Source of the DNA: Buchnera aphidicola (Artemisaphis artemisicola)
GTDB lineage: Bacteria > Pseudomonadota > Gammaproteobacteria > Enterobacterales > Enterobacteriaceae
Direction of reading: 5' to 3'
Length of the DNA: 64,000 nt
Assembly: GCF_005082365.1 (NCBI RefSeq)
Contig: NZ_CP034900.1
Location: 558,001 to 622,000 of the forward strand
Below the pieces are notes generated by a model, which saw only the letters and a program-made list of their open reading frames with translations, was not told the DNA's origin and ran no database searches. Below are positions 1 to 9,857 of the stretch, piece by piece. The first letter of the stretch is position 1. Each line of letters starts with the position of its first letter. The translations under genes and the position numbers were made by a program.

Positions 1-37
1 ATATATTAAAAATTAAAATTATGATCTGAAATAATTC

Positions 38-412
38 TTATACTTTTGGTTTTTTTACTCCGTATTTAGAACGACCTTTCTTGCGATTTTTAACACCAGC
101 ACAATCTAAAGAGCCTCTTACAATATGATATCGAACTCCAGGAAGATCTTTCACACGACCTCCTCGTATTAAAATAACAGAATGTTCTTGCAAATTATGT
201 CCTTCACCTCCAATATAGGCGGTAACTTCAAAACCATTAGTTAATCTAACACGACATACCTTTCTTAAAGCAGAATTAGGTTTTTTAGGAGTAGTTGTAT
301 AAACTCTTGTACACACCCCTCTTTTTTGAGGACTTTTCCCCAAAGCAGGAACATTGCTTTTCATAACTTTTCGTAAACGAGGTTTACGGACCAATTGATT
401 AACTGTGGCCAT
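38..412 (-). CDS. rpsL: 30S ribosomal protein S12
   Basis: This gene encodes the decoding-centre protein of the small ribosomal subunit. The 124 residues align end to end with E. coli S12, including the loop [13 protein letters not shown] (about residues 40-52), where streptomycin-resistance changes map, and [14 protein letters not shown] (about 83-96), which carries the lysine and aspartate near the A site. The Lys at position 43, counting Met, is the ancestral sensitive residue. It lies downstream of tusDCB on the same strand, as in the E. coli tusDCB-rpsL-rpsG order. The intergenic space before tusB is about 120 bp, so it may have its own promoter. Confidence 0.98.
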   Translation of the reverse strand: MATVNQLVRKPRLRKVMKSNVPALGKSPQKRGVCTRVYTTTPKKPNSALRKVCRVRLTNGFEVTAYIGGEGHNLQEHSVILIRGGRVKDLPGVRYHIVRGSLDCAGVKNRKKGRSKYGVKKPKV

Positions 413-533
413 AAAAACTCCTGTTTTTTAATTGATTTGTTTAGAAAAATATCAACATATAGAAATAAAACAATTTTACTACTATGAATAGTATTCAGAT
501 TGGAATATAAACATATATATAACTCAGTATTTC

Positions 534-821
534 TTACCAAGTCATTTGTTTTTTATGCTTAAGTGTTAATGAAACGAAATGAATATAACTTATTAAAACA
601 AATTTACTAGAAATATTTTGATGTAGTCCTCTCGCATAAACATCTTCTTTTATAAGATACAATTTTACTGAAGACATAATTATCTTTTTTAAAAAAATAT
701 TATCTTTTAATGCAATCAATACACCGTCTTGAAGTGCTAAAAAATCGTCGGATGTTTTTAACATGCTTATCAGAAGAGAAATATTTGCTTCAAAAGGAGA
801 TTTCATTAAAGTATGCAACAT
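534..821 (-). CDS. tusB: sulfur relay protein TusB
   Basis: TusB is the DsrH-like subunit of the TusBCD complex, which passes persulfide sulfur from TusA to TusE for 2-thiolation of tRNA wobble uridine. The 95-residue product matches the TusB/DsrH family in length and in its start ([11 protein letters not shown]). It is the last of three same-strand genes with gaps of about 5 to 11 bp (tusD-tusC-tusB), so it is almost certainly cotranscribed. Sequence conservation is low, as usual in this subunit, and the assignment rests partly on the operon context. Confidence 0.93.
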   Translation of the reverse strand: MLHTLMKSPFEANISLLISMLKTSDDFLALQDGVLIALKDNIFLKKIIMSSVKLYLIKEDVYARGLHQNISSKFVLISYIHFVSLTLKHKKQMTW

Positions 822-832
822 ATTTATAGACC

Positions 833-1207
833 TTAAAAATTAATAATTGCATCATAACGATCTAATTTTAAACGTAAAGCATTAGATTCTAATATATCTA
901 CATTGAGAATAAAATCTTTTTTATAATTTAAACCTCTTTCAATTAAAGATTTTTTACAACAATAAAAGTATTTAATATCATAAAAAGATAATATAGAAAA
1001 ACAAGAAGTATAATCACGAGCTAGAATTTTTTCAGATTGATAACTCTTAATTAGTTGCAAGACCCCATCTCCAATAAAAAATAAACCTATTTCCTTAATA
1101 ATTGATGAAACACTCAAAATAGCGTCTAATCCTTCTCTGCCAGAACTAGTACCATGTGGAGCTTGAGAAAAAATAAAAGCAACTATTTTCATTGAAAATA
1201 AATACAC
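833..1207 (-). CDS. tusC: sulfur relay protein TusC
   Basis: TusC is the DsrF-like subunit of TusBCD. The 124-residue product has the DsrE/F fold start ([26 protein letters not shown], residues 6 onward) and a GVLQL segment typical of the family. Two starts are possible: the first ATG, or the internal ATG at residue 6 (about 1192), which fits E. coli TusC better. It lies between tusD and tusB with almost no spacing. TusC is structural in the complex; the catalytic cysteine is in TusD. Confidence 0.93.
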   Translation of the reverse strand: MYLFSMKIVAFIFSQAPHGTSSGREGLDAILSVSSIIKEIGLFFIGDGVLQLIKSYQSEKILARDYTSCFSILSFYDIKYFYCCKKSLIERGLNYKKDFILNVDILESNALRLKLDRYDAIINF

Positions 1208-1211
1208 CTAA

Positions 1212-1598
1212 TTAAAATTGTATTATACGATCGCATACTTTAATAGAATTAGCTAACTCTAATAATCCTGTCATTTCAAAAAATAAAGCTAAATTACCTT
1301 GTTTAATTCGCATATTTATTTTTTGTTCATCTTCTATGACTCCTCTTCTAAAAGCTGCACTACTACAAACATATAATTTTACTTTGTATTTTTTATGTAA
1401 TTTTTGCCATCCTGCTATTAAATTAAATTCATCAGTAGCTGGTTTAATCATTTTATTGGCATTTGAAACTCCATCTCCATAAAAAAAAATACTATGTAAA
1501 ACATGATCTGTTTTTACTAAAGATTGACAAAACAACAAAGCAGTACTAGCATTTTGTCTTCCATAAGCAGATCCTGTTACTAATATTGTATAATTCAT
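1212..1598 (-). CDS. tusD: sulfurtransferase TusD
   Basis: TusD is the catalytic subunit of the TusBCD sulfur relay for tRNA 2-thiouridine synthesis. The start is placed at the ATG giving [18 protein letters not shown], which matches the E. coli N-terminus; a longer frame to 1646 adds 16 unsupported residues. The active-site cysteine lies in [12 protein letters not shown], and the C-terminus CDRIIQF matches the family. It is the first gene of the tusDCB-rpsL run and ends about 4 bp before tusC. The complex needs TusA, TusE and MnmA, which lie outside the window. Confidence 0.96.
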   Translation of the reverse strand: MNYTILVTGSAYGRQNASTALLFCQSLVKTDHVLHSIFFYGDGVSNANKMIKPATDEFNLIAGWQKLHKKYKVKLYVCSSAAFRRGVIEDEQKINMRIKQGNLALFFEMTGLLELANSIKVCDRIIQF

Positions 1599-1683
1599 TT
1601 TAAAAATTTTAAACCATGACATATAAAATTGTTTTAACAATACCATAATTCTAAAATAGATTATTATAAGTATTATAAATACA

Positions 1684-2448
1684 CTATAATATGTTGTGTA
1701 CGTCTAACAATTCTATTTCAAAAATTAAAGTAGAATTTCCTGGAATACCGTTAACTTCATTTTCTCCATATCCTAAATGAGGAGGTATAATTAATTTTAT
1801 TTTACCACCTTTTTTTATATATTTTAGACCTTCTTGCCAACCTAATATTACATCTGTTAGTTTCAAAGATATAGGTTCGCCTCTTATATAAGAATTATCA
1901 AATTCTACTCCATCAATTAATTTTCCTTTATAATGAACAGTAATTTTTGAATTATTAGTTAATTTTTCTCCTTCTCCTTCTTTTTCTATGAGATATAAAA
2001 GACCACTGGCTGTTTTTTTTACCCCTTTTATTTTAGAAAAATTTTTCATATACAATTCTCCTTGAATAAAATTTTCTTTTGCATTTTTTTCTAATTGTTT
2101 TTTTTTTGCATTATTTAATTTTTCTTCTAAAACTTTTAGAATAGAAGAAATCTCTTCATGGGATAATTTTAAATCTCCAGAAACTGCATCTTCAATACCC
2201 TTTAAAAGACTTGATTTATTTAAATTCAAACCGATTTTTGTTTGTTTTTCAAAAGATTTATTGACATAATTTCCCAAAGAAACACCTAAAACATAACTTA
2301 ATTTTTCATTTTCATTTTCAAATTTAAATGTATTCTTAGTTTCTAAATGAGATTTCAAATAAGTATTAGATAGAGGTATAGAAAAAGATTGTGGAATATA
2401 TAATATTACTAATAATAATACTATTTTTTTAAGAAGAAAAAAAATCAT
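1684..2448 (-). CDS. fkpA: periplasmic FKBP-type prolyl isomerase FkpA
   Basis: FkpA is a periplasmic peptidyl-prolyl isomerase and chaperone. Of 254 residues, about 1-23 form a signal peptide (two lysines, then a hydrophobic LLVILYI core). Residues about 45-135 are the helical dimerisation domain, starting near [11 protein letters not shown] and rich in Lys and Glu. The C-terminal FKBP domain (about 145-252) includes [17 protein letters not shown] and [19 protein letters not shown]. All FKBP core motifs are present, so it is likely active. It is one of few periplasmic folding factors expected in such a reduced genome. It precedes a large gene-free stretch upstream. Confidence 0.96.
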   Translation of the reverse strand: MIFFLLKKIVLLLVILYIPQSFSIPLSNTYLKSHLETKNTFKFENENEKLSYVLGVSLGNYVNKSFEKQTKIGLNLNKSSLLKGIEDAVSGDLKLSHEEISSILKVLEEKLNNAKKKQLEKNAKENFIQGELYMKNFSKIKGVKKTASGLLYLIEKEGEGEKLTNNSKITVHYKGKLIDGVEFDNSYIRGEPISLKLTDVILGWQEGLKYIKKGGKIKLIIPPHLGYGENEVNGIPGNSTLIFEIELLDVHNIL

Positions 2449-3584
2449 TTATTACTCCATTAAAATACATAAGATTTTTAAAATTTATATAATTTTTTTG
2501 TACATATTATTTTTAATACTTCACTTTTAAAAAGATAAAATTTTAAAATAATTTAAAATAATTTCTATAATTAGAAAAGTTATTTTTAAAATATAAAATT
2601 ATTAGTTCTAATCTTAAAAAATATTTTTATAAAAAATAGTTAAAATATGAAATGAATTTTAATTTAAAGATAATACTAATTTATAAGATTTTTAAATTTA
2701 ATTGTTTTTGAACTTTAATGAATATTTTTATATTTATCATCTATAATAATATTGTTAAAAACGATTTTATTTAAAAAATTTTGAAAATCTCATGATTATA
2801 ACACTATTTTAAACTTAAAATAATAGTATGTGATATATATAACAAAATAGTTTTATTACTCCACTTTATACTAGCATTAGATATTATTAAATATTAACAA
2901 TATAATATATAATTTTAAAAATTGTTTGATTTTTTTAAATTATATATTTTATATTAATATTTCTATAATAAATATTTCTAAACTAATTTTAAGAAATTCT
3001 CTTCTTTTTCATAAAAATTATAAAGATTTTGAATACAAAACTAAAAAAAACAATTTTTTTAGTTTTTAAATTATTTTACTTTTAGATACGTTTTTTATAG
3101 AACATAATATGTTGTTTTTTAGTATACCATTTATAAAATATTAGTATTATTATAAGATCAATTAAATTCCTTCAAAGAAAATTAATACGTTCTTTGAATT
3201 TTTTTATATTTCTTTTTTATTTTATCAAAAAAAAATAAATTATAAAAAATTCAGATAAACTTATCAAAACTATTTAATATAAATCTTTTTTAATGTTATA
3301 AAATTTCTTAAAAAGATTTTTTTGCACAATTTTTGCAAAAATATTTTAAAAAAAACTATAAATTTTTTAAATTTTAAAAAACTATAAATTTTTTAAATAA
3401 AATATACATTATATTTTAAAAGAATTAAACTGATTTTATTAAAATATTTAAAATTTCAATCAATGTTTAATAAAAAATTTTAAAAAATTCAATCACCTTA
3501 ATATGTAGATAAATTATTAATAAAAATAATAAAATATATTGAATTATATTTTATAAATTTTAAAATTTATAATAAGGTAAAAAA
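2449..3584. other. gene-free A+T-rich stretch between fkpA and tsgA
   Basis: About 1.1 kb between divergent fkpA and tsgA with stops in all frames and no convincing protein or RNA gene. It must contain the fkpA promoter near its left end and the tsgA promoter near its right end (an AAGG-type ribosome site lies just before 3585). Its length is close to that of a single enzyme gene, and I recall argD at this locus in other Buchnera. Faint minus-strand resemblances to ArgD at about 3200-3330 were seen but are not above chance in such biased sequence. Confidence 0.7.
3351..3399. repeat. 26-bp tandem direct repeat
   Basis: Two copies of a 20-plus-base unit containing ACTATAAATTTTTTAAA lie 26 bp apart, at about 3352 and 3378. 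This looks like a recent local tandem duplication in decaying sequence. No coding or regulatory role is visible. Confidence 0.7.
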
Positions 3585-4751
3585 ATGAAAGAAATCAATC
3601 AAATAGGACTTACATTAATTAGCTTTTTTTCATATGCATTTACAGGTGCATTAGTAGTTGTTACTGGAATGATTATGGGGAATATTGCTAATTATTTTAA
3701 CTTATCTATAGCTCAAATGAGTAATACATTTACCTTTTTAAATGGAGGAATATTAATATCTATTTTTTTAAATTCTTGGTTAATAGAAATTATATCATTA
3801 AAAAAACAGATTATATTTGGATTTATACTTACTATTATATCGATAATAGGTATAGTTTTTTTTAAAAATATATTTTTATTTTCAGTTAGCATGTTTATAC
3901 TAGGATTAGTAAGTGGAATAACTATGTCTATTGGTACATTTATTATCACTAGTCTATATTCAGGTGCAAAAAGAAGCTCTCGTTTATTGTTAACTGATTC
4001 TTTTTTTAGTATGTCAGGAATGATATTTCCGATTATTACTGCTACTCTTTTAGAAAAAAAAATTCTTTGGTATTGGATTTATATATGTATAGGATTGGTA
4101 TATTTAATAATTTTTCTTTTAACAATAAATTTAAATTTTACACAGTTAAAAAATAAAATCAAAAGTATTAATCAAAAAAAAGAAAGATGTAATACTAATA
4201 TAGTATTACTATCAATTGCTGCATTATTATACATTTTAGGACAATTAGGATTTATTTCTTGGGTGCCACAATATGTTACTGAATATATGCATGTTAATAT
4301 ACAAAAAACTGGTAGTCTAGTAAGTAGTTTTTGGATGTCTTATATGGTTGGAATGTGGTGTTTTAGTTTTGTTATTAAATTTTTCAATTTACATCGTATC
4401 TTGATATTTCTTACAAGTATATCTACAATTTTTATGTTTTGTTTTATTCATAGCCAAAATTTTTTACTACAGCAGTGCATGATTATTAGTTTAGGTTTTT
4501 TTTCTAGTGCCATTTATACTATTATCATTACATTAGCATCGTTACAAACAAAAAATCCTTGTCCCAAGTTAATAAATTTAATTTTATTATTTGGTACAAT
4601 AGGAACTTTGCTTACATTTGTTGTAACTAGTCCTATAGTAGAAAAAAAGGGTTTATATGCAAGTTTAATTAGTTCTAACATACTATATAGTATAGTATTT
4701 ATGTTATCTATATTAATTTATTTAAATACAAAAGATAAAAAAATTACATAA
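3585..4751 (+). CDS. tsgA: MFS transporter TsgA
   Basis: This is a 388-residue inner-membrane protein of the major facilitator superfamily, orthologous to E. coli TsgA (YhfC). It shows about 12 hydrophobic segments, a charged cytoplasmic loop near residues 186-203 (KNKIKSINQKKER) dividing the two halves, and the N-terminal GALVVVTGMIMGNIANYF helix typical of the family. The substrate is unknown. Its position opposite trpS is the E. coli arrangement. It is one of the few sugar or metabolite exporters retained in Buchnera, so a role in host exchange is possible but unproved. Confidence 0.93.
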   Translation: MKEINQIGLTLISFFSYAFTGALVVVTGMIMGNIANYFNLSIAQMSNTFTFLNGGILISIFLNSWLIEIISLKKQIIFGFILTIISIIGIVFFKNIFLFSVSMFILGLVSGITMSIGTFIITSLYSGAKRSSRLLLTDSFFSMSGMIFPIITATLLEKKILWYWIYICIGLVYLIIFLLTINLNFTQLKNKIKSINQKKERCNTNIVLLSIAALLYILGQLGFISWVPQYVTEYMHVNIQKTGSLVSSFWMSYMVGMWCFSFVIKFFNLHRILIFLTSISTIFMFCFIHSQNFLLQQCMIISLGFFSSAIYTIIITLASLQTKNPCPKLINLILLFGTIGTLLTFVVTSPIVEKKGLYASLISSNILYSIVFMLSILIYLNTKDKKIT

Positions 4752-4797
4752 AAAAATTATTTTATTTTAATAAAAATTTAAAAAATTTTTATGTTAA

Positions 4798-4830
4798 AAA
4801 TAAACTAGAAGAAAAATTTCTGGTTTATTT
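4798..4830. terminator. convergent hairpin between tsgA and trpS
   Basis: A 13-bp stem (AAATAAACTAGAA paired with TTCTGGTTTATTT, one G-U pair) with a short A-rich loop lies between the convergent stops of tsgA and trpS, followed by an A-run on the plus strand and preceded by T-rich sequence when read on the minus strand. It probably serves as an intrinsic terminator, best oriented for trpS. Confidence 0.6.
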
Positions 4831-5848
4831 AAAAAAATGGAACTAATCCCAACTTATAATATACTTCACTTAAAACTTTTTGAGATTTTAATTGAGCTTG
4901 TGTTGCTCCTTCTAATATTATTTTGTTTAAGTAAGATTCATCATTACGATAACAATAATAAGATTGTTGTAATTTAAACAAAAATTTACATAAACAATCT
5001 GATACAATATTTTTAAATTCTGAATATAACATACCATCTAATTCTTTTGATAAAACACTAATTTCTTTATTAGTCACAGTAGATAAAATTTCTAATAAAT
5101 TTGAAATACCTGGTTTTTGTTCTTTATTATAATATATTTTAGCAGGTATTTGTGAATCAGTTACAGCATTTTTTATTTTTAAAATAATAGAATTCATATC
5201 ATCTAATAAAAAAATAACATTATTTTGATTATTATCAGATTTTGACATCTTTTTGTTAGGTTCTAATAAAGACATAATCTTCGAACCATATTGATTAATC
5301 AACGGTTCAGGTAATTCAAAAATATTTCCATATATAGAATTAAAGTAATTAGCTATATCTCGTGTGAGCTCAATATGTTGTTTTTGATCTCTTCCTACTG
5401 GAACAAAATTAGTTTGATACAATAAAATATCTGATGCCATTAAAATAGGATAATTAAACAAACCTACACTTGTTTTTTTAATATAATTATTTTTGATATT
5501 TCTTTTTGCTTTAAATTGTGTCATACGCAGCAACTCTGAAAATTGACTAAAACAATTTAAAACCCAATTTAATTGAGTATGCTGATAAACATGAGATTGA
5601 ATAAAAATAATACTTTTTTTGGGATCTACTCCACATGCTAAATAAAAAGATAATGTATCTAATATAGACTTCTTTAAGTCAATATTTTTTTTTTGAACAG
5701 TCAATGAATGTAGATCAGCAATGCAATAGAAACAGTCATAATTATTTTGTAATATAGACCAATGACGCATTGTACCTATATAATTACCAATAGTTAAATT
5801 TCCAGAAGGTTGTACAGCACTGAATAAGACTGGTTTAGAAACAATCAT
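4829..5848 (-). CDS. trpS: tryptophanyl-tRNA synthetase
   Basis: TrpS charges tRNA-Trp. The 339-residue class Ic synthetase has its HIGH-type signature as TIGN near residues 19-22 (SGNLTIGNYIG) and KMSKS at residues 200-204. The tryptophan-pocket segment around MASDILLYQ and VPVGRDQKQHIELTRDIA is intact. It lies 22 bp downstream of rpe; in E. coli gph separates the two, so gph has been deleted. Length matches E. coli (334). Confidence 0.98.
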   Translation of the reverse strand: MIVSKPVLFSAVQPSGNLTIGNYIGTMRHWSILQNNYDCFYCIADLHSLTVQKKNIDLKKSILDTLSFYLACGVDPKKSIIFIQSHVYQHTQLNWVLNCFSQFSELLRMTQFKAKRNIKNNYIKKTSVGLFNYPILMASDILLYQTNFVPVGRDQKQHIELTRDIANYFNSIYGNIFELPEPLINQYGSKIMSLLEPNKKMSKSDNNQNNVIFLLDDMNSIILKIKNAVTDSQIPAKIYYNKEQKPGISNLLEILSTVTNKEISVLSKELDGMLYSEFKNIVSDCLCKFLFKLQQSYYCYRNDESYLNKIILEGATQAQLKSQKVLSEVYYKLGLVPFF

Positions 5849-5869
5849 ATTATAATCCTAAATAAAATA

Positions 5870-6556
5870 TTAATGAATAGATCGTGTATGAGCATGCTGC
5901 AATTCTTGTCTAATTTTTTTAATAATTAAATCATAATTAGGATGTTTAAATATTCCAGATCCAATGACAAAAACATTAGCTCCTGAAAATGCTATTTCAG
6001 CAATATTTTCTAATTTTACTCCTCCATCTACTTCTAAAAGAATGTCAGAACAATGAGCATCGAGAATTTTTCTTACTTGATTTAATTTTTTAAATGTAGA
6101 GGGTAAAAAAGACTGATTTCCAAATCCTGGATTTACTGACATTAATAAAATTAAATCTAATTTTTCTAAAATATAATCAAGAAAATTAAGTGATGTAGCT
6201 GGATTCAAAGCTAGTCCTACTTTACAACCATATTCTTTGATTAAACTTATCGTACGTTCAATATGCAGAGTTGCTTCTGGATGAAAAGTAATAAAAGTAG
6301 CTCCTGCTTTAGCAAATTGAGGAATTAAGTTATCTACAGGATTTATCATCAAATGAACATCAATAGGAACATTAATATTATAATTACGAAGTGATTCTAA
6401 AATCATAGGTCCCATAGTTAAATTAGGTACGTAATGATTATCCATAACATCAAAATGTATTAAATCACTTCCTGCATCTATAACTTTTTGAGTTTCTTCT
6501 CCTAAACGTGCAAAATCAGCCGATAAAATTGATGGAGCTAAAAAAAAATTTTTCAT
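5870..6556 (-). CDS. rpe: ribulose-phosphate 3-epimerase
   Basis: Rpe interconverts ribulose 5-phosphate and xylulose 5-phosphate in the pentose phosphate pathway. The start is placed at the ATG giving [21 protein letters not shown], matching E. coli; a frame from 6571 adds five residues (MQEIY) that read like the ribosome-site region. The metal-binding [16 protein letters not shown] and VDGGV motifs and the phosphate-binding GSGIF are present in the TIM-barrel order. It follows the decayed dam gene by about 30 bp, preserving the ancestral dam-rpe-trpS order. Confidence 0.97.
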   Translation of the reverse strand: MKNFFLAPSILSADFARLGEETQKVIDAGSDLIHFDVMDNHYVPNLTMGPMILESLRNYNINVPIDVHLMINPVDNLIPQFAKAGATFITFHPEATLHIERTISLIKEYGCKVGLALNPATSLNFLDYILEKLDLILLMSVNPGFGNQSFLPSTFKKLNQVRKILDAHCSDILLEVDGGVKLENIAEIAFSGANVFVIGSGIFKHPNYDLIIKKIRQELQHAHTRSIH

Positions 6557-6588
6557 ATATATTTCCTGCATTTTTATATTTTAAAACA

Positions 6589-7265
6589 TTAATTATATAA
6601 CACTAATAATTCATTAAATTTTATTTTACTATTGATTAAACATTTGTATTTTATAAAATATAAATAAAAATTTTAATATAATAAACGCATGATAAATTAT
6701 TTGAATTTGATATTAAAAAAAGAATAAATTTTTTTTAAAATAGACTGTATAACAAAATAAACTAATTTTTTATATTTAAAAAAATTAAAATTATTAATAA
6801 TATTTAAATAAATATCATAAAAAAAACTGAATATCAGAAAATTTATATAATCCTGTTTGTAAAAATATCTCTTTATAACTTTCAAAAGAAACATTAATTT
6901 TATCATGAAATTATATCGGCATAATATATTATAAAAATATATATACAAACATAAAGAAATTTATACTTTTTAATAAATATTAATAAATATAGTGTATTTT
7001 TAAAATAAAAATCTAATTTATTAGTTTGATTAACAAACATAATTATGCATTATGAAAAAAAGTCTAAAACATGAGTTTTAGCACAATTAATTAATAAGAA
7101 TACTATTAATATCTTTTAAAATATAACTATTACATTTAGTGTTTAAAAAAAATTGAACTAGTTACTAAAAAGATTTAATTAAAGATTTCTTTTTTACAAG
7201 AATTTTAAACATATCATCTAATATGCAATAGATTCTGTTTTCCTAATTGAAAAACAAATTTTTTT
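6589..7265 (-). pseudogene. dam: decayed DNA adenine methylase (dam)
   Basis: No open frame survives, but minus-strand fragments in shifting frames align in order with E. coli Dam. Near 7243-7225 a GKxxLL remnant matches GGKYPLL; near 7155-7085 FFLNTKCNSYILKDINSILI matches the SVFLNTDFSRYILADINSDLI block; near 6945-6909 LYIYFYNILCRYN matches LYLNRYGYNGLCRYN; near 6908-6832 INVSFESYK and LYKFSD match FNVPFGRYK and LYHFAE; and near 6618-6589 FNELLVLYN plus stop matches VDELLALYKPG. Premature stops interrupt it. The site, between aroB and rpe, is exactly the E. coli dam position; damX has vanished. An 83-codon frame at 6697-6948 is only a by-product. Confidence 0.88.
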
Positions 7266-7534
7266 AAAAATATTTTATTAATTAATTTAGAATAAAATTG
7301 ATTTTTTTCAAAATCTAAAATATTTTTTTACTCTCTATAGTTTTATTTTTATATATTTTAAATATATTAATTATAGAAAATTTATTATACTTTATATTAT
7401 GAATATTATATAATTATAAAACGTATAATTTCTTAATAAATATAATTTCTTATTAAAGAACAAAACTATAAGAGTAAAAAATATGATTAAAATGAAACAT
7501 TATAAATAATTTTAATATTTTAGATAATGAAAGT

Positions 7535-8629
7535 TTATTGAGAATCTTTAATTGCAGTTAAAATAATATTCTTATCTATATTGCTATAAATTTCAGCTTT
7601 TCCAATAGATAGTGGCAAAACTAGTCTAATTTCTCCTGAAATAACTTTTTTATCTCGCATCATATAAGGAATATATGAAGCAGCTGACATATTTTTCGGT
7701 CCTTTTATAGGCAACCCAGTTCTTTTTAATAAAATTAATATTCTTTTAAAATCTGTTTTTTTCAAATATCCTAATAACTCAGCAGTACGCGCAGCCATAA
7801 CAATTCCTACTGATATTGCTTCACCATGAAGCCAATTACCATAACCAGCATGAACTTCAATGGCATGACCATAAGTATGACCTAAATTTAATAATGCTCT
7901 AAAATTATTTTCTCTTTCATCAAGAGAAATCAATTGTGATTTTAATTGACAACATTTTTTAACACAATAAGACATTGCTGAATAATCAAGAGATAGAATT
8001 TTTTCAATATTTTTCTCTAACCAGATAAAAAAATTTTCATCAAAAATAATCGCGTATTTAATAATTTCTGCTATACCAGATACTAATTCAGTACGAGGAA
8101 GTGTTTTTAAACAATCAATATCGATAATTACAGATGATGGTTGCCAAAAAGTACCGATCATATTTTTACCTAGTAAATGATTAACTGATGTTTTTCCACC
8201 AACAGAAGCATCAACTTGAGATAAAAGAGTAGTTGGTATTTGAATAAAACGCACCCCTCTTTGATAAACAGAAGCAGCAAAACCTGTTAAATCTCCTATT
8301 ACACCTCCACCTAATGCAATTAACGTAGTATCTCGTGAATGTTGCTTTTCTAATAAAGCAGAAATTATTAACTCCATTTCATTTAATGTTTTATACTGTT
8401 CTCCATCTGAGAGCACTACTTGATCTATTTTTATTCCAGATTTTCTTAAATGATAAAAAACTTTATCTTTTAAAAGATTAGCTAGTGTTTTATTAGTCAC
8501 TAGCATTGCTTGATCTCCTGGTTTTAAAGGCCAAAAAATATTGTCTTCTTGAATAATACCTGATCCGATACTAATTGGATAGCTACGTTTTCCTAGAACA
8601 ACTTTCAACTGTTCCACAATTTTTTGCAC
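7535..8629 (-). CDS. aroB: 3-dehydroquinate synthase
   Basis: AroB makes 3-dehydroquinate from DAHP, the second step of the shikimate pathway, using NAD and a divalent metal. The 364 residues match E. coli (362). The NAD-binding [11 protein letters not shown] and the [20 protein letters not shown] block are intact, as are the metal ligands in [19 protein letters not shown] and NWLHGEA. It follows aroK on the same strand with about 30 bp between them, as in the E. coli aroKB operon. Aromatic amino acid supply to the aphid depends on this route. Confidence 0.98.
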   Translation of the reverse strand: MQKIVEQLKVVLGKRSYPISIGSGIIQEDNIFWPLKPGDQAMLVTNKTLANLLKDKVFYHLRKSGIKIDQVVLSDGEQYKTLNEMELIISALLEKQHSRDTTLIALGGGVIGDLTGFAASVYQRGVRFIQIPTTLLSQVDASVGGKTSVNHLLGKNMIGTFWQPSSVIIDIDCLKTLPRTELVSGIAEIIKYAIIFDENFFIWLEKNIEKILSLDYSAMSYCVKKCCQLKSQLISLDERENNFRALLNLGHTYGHAIEVHAGYGNWLHGEAISVGIVMAARTAELLGYLKKTDFKRILILLKRTGLPIKGPKNMSAASYIPYMMRDKKVISGEIRLVLPLSIGKAEIYSNIDKNIILTAIKDSQ

Positions 8630-8658
8630 TCCATAAATTGTTTTTTCTAATTACTATA

Positions 8659-9180
8659 TTATATTTTTTCTAATAAACTAATAATATGAAAAGCTACAGA
8701 TTTAGCGCTTTTTTCATCGGTTTGGATTGTGACATCTGCAATTTCTTTATATAGAGGATTTCTTTCACGAGCTAAATTTTCTAATATAGTACGATTAGAT
8801 GTGGCAGTTTGTAATAAAGGTCTTTTTTTATCTCTCTTAGTACGCGATAATTGTTTTTCAATTGTTGTCTCTAAATAAATTACAATTCCTCTAGCAGATA
8901 AAAAATTACGAGTTTCTTTGAATTTAACTGATCCTCCTCCTGTAGCAAGAATAATACCTTGTTTAGTTGTTAATTCATCAATAATTTTTTTTTCTCTTAT
9001 GCGAAAGCCCATTTCACCTTCTACGTCAAAAACCCAATTTATATCAGCACCAGTACGTTTTTCAATTTCTTGATCTGAGTCAAAAAACTCCATATTTAAT
9101 TGCTGAGATAATTGACGACCAATAGTACTTTTTCCTGCGCCCATAGGTCCAACTAGAAAGATATTTCGTTTTTCTGCCAT
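8659..9180 (-). CDS. aroK: shikimate kinase I
   Basis: AroK phosphorylates shikimate in the aromatic pathway. The start chosen gives [19 protein letters not shown], identical to E. coli AroK; the frame extends to 9216 but those 12 residues lack support. The P-loop GPMGAGKST (residues 10-18), the shikimate-binding [17 protein letters not shown] and the lid region RDKKRPLL are all intact. A short hairpin (CCAGCA with TGCTG) lies in the leader at about 9215-9240. Confidence 0.97.
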   Translation of the reverse strand: MAEKRNIFLVGPMGAGKSTIGRQLSQQLNMEFFDSDQEIEKRTGADINWVFDVEGEMGFRIREKKIIDELTTKQGIILATGGGSVKFKETRNFLSARGIVIYLETTIEKQLSRTKRDKKRPLLQTATSNRTILENLARERNPLYKEIADVTIQTDEKSAKSVAFHIISLLEKI

Positions 9181-9491
9181 ATTTTTGTTACTGAGATAAT
9201 AAGTTAATAATACCAATGCTCAGCATTATTTTGCTGGCAGGACATAAATACATACAATTAATAAATAAATAGAATACAATCAATTATTTTTAAAATACAT
9301 GAAAATATCTCGCAATTTTTATTTTATAAAATAACAAAAAAATATACACATAAAAATTTTAAAAAATTATTCTACAGTAATAATTAATAAACATTAAAAA
9401 ATTTATTATTTTTTCATTGATAAGTTTGATCCTTATAATTAATTTTTAAAAGTAATCATACTTATATAAAAAATGAATTAAATTTTTATTT

Positions 9492-9558
9492 AAAACTTAG
9501 AATGTATTATGAATATGAAATTCATTCTATCAGAATGAGAATCGTGTTTTCTAAGTTT
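9492..9558. repeat. nested inverted repeat, possible structured RNA
   Basis: An outer perfect 10-bp stem (AAACTTAGAA with TTCTAAGTTT) encloses two inner hairpins: ATGAAT with ATTCAT (loop of 5) and TCATTCT with AGAATGA (loop of 3), which overlap slightly and so compete or form alternatives. Three stems in 67 bp stand out from the surrounding A+T noise. On the minus strand it would lie far upstream in the aroK leader; on the plus strand it precedes the tRNA-Ser promoter. Function unknown. Confidence 0.45.
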
Positions 9559-9655
9559 CTTTAAAAGAAATATATTTTATAATATAAACTTTTCTAAGTT
9601 ATATTTGTAACGCATTTTCAAATCATTATTAAATATGATTAATTTAATTAAAAAC

Positions 9656-9685
9656 TTGACGTAAATTTATATTTTAGATTAAAAT
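9656..9685 (+). promoter_or_regulatory. sigma-70 type promoter of tRNA-Ser
   Basis: TTGACG (9656-9661) and TAAAAT (9680-9685) are separated by 18 bp, close to the sigma-70 consensus, and the tRNA begins about 50 bp downstream. In a genome this A+T-rich the -10 element alone means little, but the good -35 box in the right place makes it credible. Confidence 0.6.
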
Positions 9686-9735
9686 ATTAGATATATTTTA
9701 AAATATATTTTTAGTATAGCATATAAAATAAAAAT

Positions 9736-9820
9736 GGTGAGATGTCCGAGAGGCTTAAGGAGCACGCCTGGAAAGCGTGTATATGGAAACGTATCAAGGG
9801 TTCGAATCCCTTTCTCACCA
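9736..9820 (+). tRNA. tRNA-Ser (GGA)
   Basis: A class II tRNA with a long variable arm. The acceptor stem is GGTGAGA paired with TCTCACC; the anticodon loop reads CTGGAAA, giving GGA, which decodes UCC and UCU. It matches E. coli tRNA-Ser(GGA) closely. The 3' CCA is not encoded: an A discriminator is followed directly by an A-run, so tRNA nucleotidyltransferase is needed. Confidence 0.97.
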
Positions 9821-9857
9821 AAAAAATTATACTTTTTATTATAAAAATACAACTTTT

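Larger units (their letters stand above)
9181..9735. other. non-coding region upstream of aroK and tRNA-Ser
   Basis: About 550 bp with no gene. It holds the presumed aroK promoter and leader (minus strand), a nested inverted repeat at 9492-9558, and a good promoter for tRNA-Ser at 9656-9685. In E. coli the aroK flank carries hofQ and other competence-like genes; none is recognisable here. Confidence 0.75.

Noticed and set aside
3200-3330. Weak ArgD-like fragments on the minus strand
   Set aside because: Matches consist mostly of Lys, Ile, Phe and Asn, which arise by chance in this composition; not reported as a pseudogene.
6697-6948. 83-codon minus-strand frame rich in Ile, Phe, Tyr and Lys
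   Set aside because: It is a chance frame inside the decayed dam gene; only part of it follows Dam, and the matching frame then shifts.
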